Assembly: GCA_016081115.2 (NCBI GenBank)
Contig: JABTTQ020002844.1
Span: forward strand, 186,001 to 250,000
Source: Rehmannia glutinosa
Taxonomy: Eukaryota > Streptophyta > Magnoliopsida > Lamiales > Orobanchaceae
DNA length: 64,000 nucleotides
Direction of reading: 5' to 3'
The notes beneath the pieces are model-generated. The model made no database searches. It was not told the origin of the DNA and saw only the letters and a list, made by a program, of their open reading frames with translations. Made by a program: the position numbers and the translations under genes. This document shows, one piece after another, positions 55,742 through 64,000 of this stretch. Numbering within the stretch: the stretch's first letter is position 1; every line of letters begins with the position of its first letter.

Positions 55742-56297
55742 TTTTTTTCGGAACGATAAAATTTCATATACTCAACTGAAATTACAGGCGTAGGCCAAAG
55801 GGCCAATAATCTTCAAGGAGACAATGGGACCTCCAAGTAAGATAAGAGAGCCATCCAAGATGGTCTAAAGGAAGAAAAACCAAACAAAAAACAAACCAAA
55901 GTGATGATCTAAGCTATTAACAAGACACAAGGATACGAAAAAAATAGCTCCCATCATCGAGGCACAACCCCACCACAAAGCATCACAATTCACTACAGGA
56001 CATAACACACCAAGGAGAGACCAAAGCGGGGGATCCATCACCACCACTAACAAAGACCCCTACCAAAATCCCGCGAAACTATTTGCATCCGTAAATCATC
56101 CGGCCAAAAGAAAACCACAAAAAAAAAGGCATTGATAACCATTATCCTACCTCAAGAAAGAAACAGACTACAACCATAGGCACAACAAAAAGAAACAAAC
56201 AGATAGCACAACAACAGAAAGGAAGAGGATAAACAAAGACAGAGAAAGAAAAAGCCTAGATAGTTTGGAATTCGGCCATTCTTCCATTTCGACGAAT

Positions 56298-56891
56298 TTA
56301 GGTAGTTAGTTGGATCCGATCAACCGACGAGGGCTCCTTGTCCAAGCTACAAACTTTCCCCCACCAAGCCACAAAAGAGTCTGTCAGATCCTCCAAAGAA
56401 GCCGTCCCAATTAATAGGTGATAGTTTCCAAATCCTAAGAGCTCTTGGACACTTAAAAAACAGGTGTTCAAGTGTTTCCTCACACTCTCCACACCCACTA
56501 CACACAATGTCAACATCCATTACCCTTCTTTTCAAACAAAGAATTGGTTGGGAGAATACCGAATAACATTTCCAAATGAAATGCTTGATTTTGCCTTTGA
56601 TCTGCAGCCTTCCAACTCCTATCTCTAATAGTTTTGATTCAAGTTACTCCAACTACACTCACCCCCCTCCATTTTTCTAACTTTTTCCAAATAGGATGAT
56701 TTAACAGTGTACAAGCCTTTCTTATCTGGTTGCCAAAACCACGTATCTCTTTTATCACCCCGCATCCCTTTAATCTTCAGAAATTTCTTACTATCATTTT
56801 CAGCAAAAATTTCTTGAACCAGCTCAACATTCCAACCATTTCCACCAGCAGCAAGGAGATCAGAAACCTTACGGCTCGGTTCGCACTCCAA
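56298..56891 (-). pseudogene. LINE ORF2 C-terminus with zf-RVT domain
   Basis: After a frame change near 56880 the text reads KVSDLLAAGGNGWNVELVQE, DTWFWQPDKKGLYTVKSSYL, and later MDVDIVCSGCGECEETLEHL and FFKCPRALRIWKL. The last part is the reverse-transcriptase zinc-binding domain, with Cys-x2-Cys and His/Cys spacing. It lies across at least two frames. An RNase H domain is not seen after it. Confidence 0.8.
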
Positions 56892-58620
56892 TCAGCCTTC
56901 TTGGTTTAAAATTGATAGCATCTGGGATCCAAGGATCATCCCATATTCTGATTGATTCACCGTTCCCAACATCAAATCTCAACCCTTTCTTCAGATTGTC
57001 CTTCATCCCCAGCCATGAAGCATTAGCCCCCAACTGAGCCTCAATCAAGTGACCATTAGGGAAGTATTTTGCCTTTAAGACCCTACTAACGAGCAGATTT
57101 GGATGAGAGATGATTCTCCAAAGCTGTTTGGTGATAAGAGCCTCATTAAACAACACTAAATCATGGAACCCCAACCCACCTTCACCTTTAGGAACCGTCA
57201 ACTTATTCCAAGCCTTCCAATGAATCTTGTTTTTACCCGAATCCTCAACACCCCACCAAAAATTAGCAAACAAGCTGCAGATCTTCTTACAAATCCCCAC
57301 TGGTAGGACAAAACATGACATAACATAAACCGGGAGTGCATCCAAGACAGCCTTAACCAAAATTTCTTTCCCAGCCTGAGAGAGAAATTTATTTTTCCAG
57401 TTAACCAGTCTATTCTGCACCGCATCAATAACGTATTGAAAAACCTCTCTTTTGGATCTTCCAATAGCCAAAGGTAGGCCCAAGTATCTGCTAGAGGACT
57501 GAAGTTTAATACCCCCAAGGCACTGACAGATATCAGCCTGAACTCCCCTCACCACATTTTTGTTAAAAAAGATTGAAGATTTTTCCAAGTTCACCATTTG
57601 ACCCGTGAAATTCTTATAGGATTGTAAAATTTCAAGCACCACTTTAGCCTGGCCCACACTAGCTTCACAGAACAAAATAGAATCATCAGCAAACAGCAAG
57701 TGAGTAATACTAGGTCCCTTACAACTGACTTTAAGACCATTCAAACCTTTCAAGGCAACTGCTCTCCTAATGAGGCTAGAGAACAGTTCAGAAACAATAA
57801 TAAACAAATAAGGAGATATAGGGTCCCCCTGTCTAAGCCCTCTGGAAGGAATTACATATCCCTTGACATTACCATTGACATTAAATGAGAAGGAAGAAGA
57901 AGAGACACAAGAAATAACCCAATTAACAAACACAGAAGGGAAGCCCATTTTCAGCATAATCAATTTAAGGCAATTCCACTCCACACGACCGTATGCTTTG
58001 GCCATATCAAGTTTGATAGCCATATACCCTTTCTTCCCCGATCTATGCCTATTAAGAAAATGAATAGCTTCCTGGGCCAAGACCACATTGTCCAAGATTT
58101 GCCTTTCCTTCACAAACGCAGATTGGTTTTCACAAATGCACTGGGATAAACAAGGTTTGATCCTATTAGCTAGGATTTTAGAAATGATTTTATAACAGAC
58201 ATTACAAAGGCTAATAGGACGGAATTGAGATAAAGTAGTTGGATTAAAACACTTGGGGATCAAAGTAATAAGGGATTGGTTGACTGCTTTTAGAATTTTA
58301 CCAAATTTAAAGAAGTTCAAAACAGCATCACAGAGTTCTTTTTTAATGACATCCCAAAAATGCTGGAAAAAGATAGGGGACATACCATCGGGTCTAGGAG
58401 CTTTATTAGGGTGCATATCAAACAGGGCTTGCTTAATCTCTTTTTTCTTCAACAGGTGCCACCAGCTCTTTATTCCAGTCCGGAGTGATTGAGTGGGGAA
58501 TTCCATCCAACAAATCCTGATCGCCCCAAGATCCCTCAGAAGAAAACAACTGATTGTAAAATTCTGCAATCTCATTCTCAATCTCATCAGCTTTTTCACA
58601 TATTTTAGAATCTGACCCAA
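56869..58620 (-). pseudogene. LINE ORF2 reverse transcriptase
   Basis: A 583-codon frame without stops. It contains ALFDMHPNKAPRPDGMSPIF, LITLIPKCFNPTTLSQFRPI, SLCNVCYKIISKILANRIKP, CENQSAFVKERQILDNVVLA, GLRQGDPISPYLFIIVSEL and the catalytic HLLFADDSILFC (57682-57693). The thumb and connection follow (WKNKFLSQAGKEILVKAVLD). It primes on nicked target DNA and copies its own RNA. This is the best preserved long frame in the window together with the Sire-B pol block. The start at 58620 is internal to ORF2. Confidence 0.92.
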
Positions 58621-59745
58621 TCAATCTCACAATACAATTTTGCTTCCTCCTTTGAAGTGTATACGCATGGAAAAATTTTTTGTTTTTGTCTCCCACTTTA
58701 AGCCATTGGACTCTAGATTTTTGCCTCCAAAAGGTCTCTTCCAACTGATACTCTTTATTAAGTTGTTTTTTAGTAGAATTCCAATCATTCCAATTCCTAC
58801 TCCCACCTTTCAATCTCATCTGCTCCAAGTCAAGCTTAAGCTTCTCCATCTTGCTTTTAGATGTAGTTCTAAAGAGACTACTCCAACTGAGGAGCTTCAC
58901 TCTACATTCTCTGATTCTAGCCATAAGTTGAAACTGAGAATTCCCACTTTGAGGGGACTGCCAGGCCTTGCAAACAACATCAAGCACCTCCTCTTTGAGC
59001 AACCATCTTTTATCAAAAAAGAATCTTCTTTTGGGATGCTTAATCTCAGGATTGGAATCCAAAATAAGCAGGTGATGGTCTGATGAACTTTTGAATTCAG
59101 TTTTAACAAAAGCATTGGGGAACTTGGCCTGCCACTGAAAGGACCCGAAGAACCTATCAAGTTTTTCCTCCACAAACCCTTCATCACTTCTATTATTAGC
59201 CCAAGTGAACACCTCCCCCACAGTTTTGATATCATGCATGCCCAAATCTTCAATAAAGAACTTAAAGCTTCTAAAACTAGATTCAGCTCTACGCCTACCA
59301 CCCTTCTTCTCACTCTGGCCGCAGAGGTCATTGAAATCACCTCCCATACACCACACATCCCCCCATCTCCACTTTTCAAGCCTCAAATAATTCCATTGGG
59401 TCTCTCTTTCCGCGTAGTTAGGGCTAGCATAAACAAAGACAATCCAAGATGTAACATTTTCATTACCAACACAAAACTCGACTTCCAGACAGAATTTACA
59501 TGAGATAACTTGCTTAACACACACAGAATCTTTCCAAAAGAGCATGAGGCCACCACTCCTACCAATAGGATCAACACTCATCCATCTATCATCCACTTTC
59601 ATTTTTTTACACACAGTTTCTATAAAAGCTTTATTTTTTTTTTTTTTGTTTCACTCAAGAACACAAAATCCAGTGTGGAATTTATTTAATTCCTTCACTG
59701 GGGCAATCTGAGAGGTCCTCCCAAACCTCTACAATTCCACACACA
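58433..59745 (-). pseudogene. LINE ORF2 APE-type endonuclease
   Basis: The main frame is 59614-58433: RSGGLMLFWKD, VYASPNYAERETQW, CMGGDFNDLCGQSEKKGGRR, LDRFFGSFQW and SSSDHHLLIL. The catalytic Asn/Asp (GGDFN) and His (SDH) motifs are present. The N-terminus lies upstream at 59745-59615 (WNCRGLGGPLRLPQ, then DFVFLSETK) with TGA and TAA stops and a slip in an A run at about 59630-59650. The endonuclease nicks the insertion site. It overlaps the RT frame near 58433-58620 by a frameshift. Confidence 0.85.
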
Positions 59746-59750
59746 TACCT

Positions 59751-61177
59751 TCATTCGTAACTTTGGGGCCAATTAGGGCTGGCTTCCTCCACCATCTCAT
59801 CACAAAATTCGGAACTCTTAGATTTTTTTCCAATATGCAGCTCCCCTACCCCCTCCCCCTCACTGACCCCTAATCTCTCAATTTGAATTTTTCCTCTCTT
59901 CAAACTTTTATTATCCATATTTTCTCTCACCTCAGAACCAATCGCAATCCTCTCGCCCCTAGCTCTTAAACCACCCCTGATCTTGATCCCTTTCCTGGCA
60001 CCCATAAGGCCTACATGAATCTCACAAGGAAAAATCGATAAATCAGCAAGAGGCCTTCTTGTCGGATTTGAGAAGGAATTATCCTTTCCCTCCATAATAT
60101 TCATCCTTTCCACGACCTCCATATCGCTTCCCTTATCTCTCCCTTCCTCTAAAAACTTACCTCCATGAGTTAGTGGCATCGAAATTTCAAACCCCACTAG
60201 GAGGCACGATCCACAGGAATATCATCGCACACCACACCCTCCCCACCCTCTTTTTTTCCCAGCCCCACGGCTCCCCATAGTGGCCCTTTTAACCTCTCCC
60301 TCATTAATAGCTCTCTCGGACAAGTGCCCCTGCTCCTTCATCTCGCAAAGCGAGGACTTTACACGCCGGATCCGGATATCCACAAAAGATTCAACATTAA
60401 CTTGATCTTAGAAGGGCTGCCCCTATACACTTTGAAGTTAACGGGATTATCATCACTTTAATCCACTCCCCAAACTGGCCTTCCTTCACACATTCATTCA
60501 CAATATCTTCTCTCCTTTGGTCACATGCTTTATCGGAGTGACCAATTTTTCCACAATAAAAGCAAAAGTTCAGGAGTTTTTCATACTTAAAGTCCACTCT
60601 AACTTCTTTGTCACCCAATTGAATTATCGCACATCTTACTAGAGGTTTTTATCTCCACAGACACCAACACTTTCAAATATCGCCTTTCGCACCACTAGCT
60701 TCTACGATAATGACATCTTTAACTTGGGAGAAGGCCTTTCCAATTTTTATCCCCACATCTCGTGCACATCCGATTAAAAGGGATATTCCCCATATGAACC
60801 CACATATCCACAAACTCAAAGCACTTACTATCCCCGTTGATTCTACTCCCGAGTCCTTAAGAATCAAATATTGGTTATCGAAATTCCACGATTTACCATC
60901 TCTCACACGTTTGACATCATCCTTAGACGAGAAAATAAACTGGAAGAAATTGAACCCCAGTTCTCTCGTCGAAAAGGCCTCCTTCGCCGCCAAATAAGAG
61001 CAAAGGTCTTCTTCATCCCTCAGAAATTCACCCTTTTGTTCCCAATAATCTTCCCAAACAAACTCCTATCACATTCATCCGAGCTAGCATAGATATCGAC
61101 CTCTTTTAGATTAATAACCACAGTCTCTTTTTCGAAAGAGAAAATTTACGTAACCCACTTTCAATTTCCAACTCCAT
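59751..61177 (-). pseudogene. LINE ORF1: DUF4283 and CCHC knuckle
   Basis: The likely start MELEIESGLRKF is at 61177. Then come SSDECDRSLFGKIIGNKRVN, a break, and AFSTRELGFNFFQFIFSSKD with KSWNFDNQYLIL in frame 60993-60673 (a DUF4283-type fold). Frame 60618-60397 holds EVRVDFKYEKLLNFCFYCGK and IGHSDKACD, a CCHC knuckle. The last frame (60197-59751) is a charged, disordered tail. The product is an RNA-binding chaperone of the L1 particle. It is broken by at least three frame changes. Confidence 0.8.
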
Positions 61178-61664
61178 CACGGAAAACCCCACTAACAACT
61201 CCATTTGAACCGAGAAGGTGGTACCGCACGAAACACAAACTAAACCAGGCCCCTGTTAGTTATACCTTTGGCGAAAAAGGAAGCAACGAAATAAAGAACA
61301 CAAGAAAGAAGCGGGGCAACCAAACGGGGAAAAAGACGAGGAAAAAGACAGGATAACAAAAATACTAAGGACAAAAAAACACAAAAGGAATAACAGATGA
61401 AAGGAAAGGCGAGACAACCACGGAAAGAGACAAACCTTAAAAACTAATTAATGGCACACCAACTCCCTAACAGAAAGAAGATTAAAGTCCTAAACGACAA
61501 TGAAGATGACAAAGAAACAGGGGGAAGACAACGCGGGGGAAAGCTAAATTTCAAAAAAAAAAAACACAAACCAAGACCCACAACCCCAATGAGGGGAACC
61601 GCACGACTCCCAATAGAGAGAAAAAACCATCCTCAGCCCAAGGAAAAAAACGTTTTTTCATTGT
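61178..61664 (-). other. LINE 5' untranslated region
   Basis: A-rich and G-rich alternating text on the plus strand (aaagaagcggggcaacc, gaaaaagacgaggaaaaag), so C/T-rich on the minus strand. It contains no frame of note. It ends at the target duplication. Confidence 0.6.
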
Positions 61665-61679
61665 GTTCTAACTTAGTTT
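61665..61679. repeat. Target-site duplication of the LINE, right copy
   Basis: gttctaacttagttt, identical to 55727-55741. Confidence 0.85.
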
Positions 61680-61817
61680 AAACATCAATAAGACGGTTCT
61701 ATGCCAATTTAAAATTGATTTCACACTTAATTAGTCAAGTCGCGGTACTATCCAAAACACAGACCGAGGGTCCTATCCTGGGTCAGCTCGGTGTAAGTTT
61801 CCATGTTATTAGCCGAG
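61680..61817 (-). other. Tekay-2 leader, outer part
   Basis: A short leader between the LINE and the PBS; no coding potential. Confidence 0.6.
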
Positions 61818-61830
61818 CTTTGATACCACT
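61818..61830 (-). other. Primer binding site of Tekay-2
   Basis: The minus strand reads agtggtatcaaag, a near-exact complement of initiator tRNA-Met (one change from tggtatcagag), five bases inside the LTR end. Confidence 0.8.
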
Positions 61831-61835
61831 CTAAC

Positions 61836-64000
61836 TATCACGCCCCAAACGGGACGCGACGACGATCCACAACTTAAATACAAATAACCAAACAGTCTAG
61901 ACGAATATCAACGAAAACCCAATGAAAGCAGTCAAATAGCAATGAAATAAAATAACATAAGTACAAATTACAACTTACAGTCCCACAAATATCCGAATTA
62001 CATCCCCGAAATCAACTAAGATAACAACTTAATAGTCAAAGGGTCCTACGCCCTTCAGTTACAGACTGGAATGAAAGAGAATAAAAGAATCCAACAGCAA
62101 ATAAAAGAAACAAGTCCAGCGACATCAACAATAAAAGATAGTAAGTCCAACAAGCGGAGTAAGGGAGCGCAGTCCGTGGTTGGTTCAACATCTTCAACGA
62201 AGTCCTCATCTAAAGGTTAGAAAACATGAGGGGATGAGACAGAAATCTCAGTGGATGGGGTGATCGTGTGCAAGTGTGGCGATATATAGTTAATGCGAGA
62301 AACAGTTGTATGAAAACGTGTGAGATATAATGCATGAATTCACACACAATCCACAAGCGTCGTGATAAAATATTTAATAATATACTTATATAGTTTAAGA
62401 AAACAGTTCGTGGTCACACGTATTAATTATGTGATTCAAGCAAGACAGGTAGGATTGTGTACGGAATGTAACGCCAATCCTATGCAAGACAATAGCGGTT
62501 GCGTACGGATTTGTAGCGCCAACCAATGCAATAAAAAGTAGCGGTTGCGTACAGATTTGTAGCTCCAACCATACGGGTCCGATTAACTCGAGAATCGTGT
62601 GGATCGGGGCAAGCGATTCCTTCGTTCTTCCTTGTAACTCCCGAGCAAGATGGTCCAAGACTGTCACCTTATCGCTCCATAGGCAAAGACGAAACCACAA
62701 AGTGGAGCTTGCAAGGCTCGGATTTGTCATAATCATGATTATACCTCAATACTACGACGCGTTTCCTTGGACAAACTCCGTCCCTCGATTTGCGAGATTA
62801 GGACGATGGGGCCGAAGAGTGGAATAGCGGCCCAAAGCTGCCGGTTCCATCCCCGACGTATCCATTCCAACTGTGAGCTCGACACACCAAGTTGACTCAG
62901 GCAGGAAAGTAAAAACAAGTTCTGGTAGTCAACCGGGCAGTCGAGTATTATTGATTTAGGGAAGCAGTTCAGGAAAATTTTCGAAAAACGCGAGTGGCAA
63001 TTATGGCGTTGGTGGAGTTATTTGGATGAAGATGATTATCGGGAAGATAAGCAATCTTCGATAACTCCCTTTAACTTTTAAAAAGCAGTTTTAAAAAGAA
63101 ATAAGTGTAGGCCCTTTAACTTTTAAAAATCTCATTTTTGTCTCATTTTGAAATAATTGCCTTTAAAGCTTTTAGGGTCCAATTGTTATGAAATTTGAAC
63201 CTTGGGTCCAAAATATAATTAAGTTATAGTTAAATTAGTAATTCCAGGTACATGGGCTGTATAAGTCCTGGAAATTTCATTTGGGTCCTCAAGTTTAATC
63301 TTTTACAATTCGGTCCCTCAATTTTAGTAAAACTACTTTCCAAGCTCTAAACACTTGGATTTTTGAAATACATTTAAAATATGTCATTTCCAGTCCCTTA
63401 AGAATTAAAATTCCAAAATTTTAAAATTAAGGTCTGGTACAGTTTCAAAAATTACAAAGTAACCCTTAAACTTCTCAAATTTTACAATCTAGTCATTGGG
63501 CTTTTTAAAGGTTGATTTTAATTATCTTAAAACTCTTAAAACTTTATTAAAATGTCCAAAAGTTATTTTTGAACCTGAGTACAGTCCCAAAATTCAAAAT
63601 TTTCAGAGGGGTCCCTTAAGTTTTATTTTCTTGCAATTAAGTCCACCAACTTTCTATTTTTGCAGTTTAAGTCCAAAAATTGAAATTTAATCAATTATGC
63701 TCGACTTTTCAAGGTTACAAGTCATACAAAATATGGATTTCAAGGATCATACACATGCATGTTCATTTCATACAAGAATTCATCAAATAGAACACTAAAT
63801 TGTACATGCATGCGCCTAAATTTCAATAAATAGCATTTTTGAGCAACACTTGAGAAATTTCATAACTTGATACATAAAATTAACATGCAATATATAAAAT
63901 ATACATATCTTAAGTTCTCATGATCAAAACACTACATGCATTTAACAAAAGCACCTAGAAGTTGAAAGGGTTTTTCCACCCACCTTAAATTTGGAAAATT
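61836..64000 (-). repeat. Tekay-2 5' LTR, cut by the window edge
   Basis: It matches the 3' LTR from 32470 on, starting tatcacgccccaaacggg. About 505 bases present in the 3' LTR (33699-34203) are replaced by 18 bases (63064-63081). The outer end is beyond the window. Confidence 0.9.
62452..62575. repeat. About 50-bp tandem repeat, three units, 5' LTR copy
   Basis: The same array as 33089-33210, with slightly different unit junctions. Confidence 0.65.

Larger units (their letters stand above)
55742..61664 (-). mobile_element. L1-type LINE inserted in the Tekay-2 leader
   Basis: A 5.9-kb minus-strand non-LTR retrotransposon. The 3' poly-A tail shows as a plus-strand T run at 55739-55750. An exact 15-bp duplication flanks it. 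It carries ORF1 (DUF4283 plus CCHC) and ORF2 (APE endonuclease, RT, zf-RVT), the usual plant L1 layout. The near full length and the exact duplication suggest a fairly recent insertion, but ORF1 and the endonuclease region carry stops and frame changes. Confidence 0.92.
32470..64000 (-). mobile_element. Tekay-2: chromovirus hosting nested insertions
   Basis: A minus-strand gypsy element. Its 3' LTR is in three pieces (32470-35947, 50209-50544, 52004-52433), its interior spans 52434-61835, and its 5' LTR begins at 61836 and leaves the window. Both LTRs open tgtcacgcccc/tatcacgcccc in plus orientation, and the PBS is tRNA-Met type. Pol order and the chromodomain-like tail place it in Tekay. The interior has lost Gag C-terminus, protease and RT fingers. 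The left target flank is acata (32465-32469), inside the Helitron. Inserted into it are Sire-C, a Sire-B-family solo LTR and an L1 LINE. Confidence 0.85.

Noticed and set aside
1..64000. tRNA or rRNA genes, organelle DNA inserts, or an integrated pararetrovirus.
   Set aside because: No tRNA cloverleaf or rRNA core motifs were noticed; the tggtatcagagc matches are primer binding sites. All RT regions sit in LTR-element or LINE order. A systematic covariance-model search was not possible here.

Overview
The window looks like nuclear DNA from a repeat-rich flowering plant, probably a eudicot, although the species cannot be read from it. I found no intact host gene, tRNA, rRNA or CRISPR array. 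Nearly all recognisable sequence is transposable-element DNA of plant types: Ty3/gypsy chromoviruses (Tekay/Del-like), Ty1/copia Sireviruses (Maximus/SIRE-like), an L1-type LINE with a plant zf-RVT domain, a Helitron, and TIR/MITE elements. All coding regions carry frameshifts or nonsense codons. The names below are local labels.

Layout. 1-7907: 3' part of Tekay-1 (+), whose 3' LTR holds a TIR transposon (4143-5694) that may carry captured host-gene pieces. 7908-8229: an orphan TATA-led segment. 8230-about 15690: Sire-A (-), lacking its 3' LTR. 15690-21373: old noncoding DNA with an exon-like scrap, a candidate LTR (16918-17994), CACTA-like repeats, a hAT-type MITE with an 8-bp duplication (18890-19284), and a probable LTR tail. 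21374-29996: Sire-B (-), with both LTRs, PBS, PPT and a nearly readable polyprotein. 30062-30275: an ATT/ATC microsatellite. 30285-32469: the Rep half of a Helitron, ending just after its HUH motif.

32470-64000 is one nested stack. Tekay-2 (-) cut the Helitron; its 3' LTR is about 4.2 kb, its interior is partly deleted, and its 5' LTR runs off the window. Three later insertions lie inside it. Sire-C (+, 35948-50203, TSD gtgtt) sits in the U3 of the 3' LTR. A solo LTR of the Sire-B family (50545-51998, TSD ttatt) is in the same U3. An L1 LINE (-, 55742-61664, 15-bp TSD) is in the Gag leader.

The more unusual content is: the 4.5-kb extra reading frame downstream of pol in Sire-C; a different short palindrome repeated through each Sirevirus family; repeated polypurine-tract-like motifs; a Gag-to-RT deletion in Tekay-2; a templated-filler deletion in its 5' LTR; and LTR-pair differences clustered at CAG/CTG motifs, which could be mutation or assembly error.
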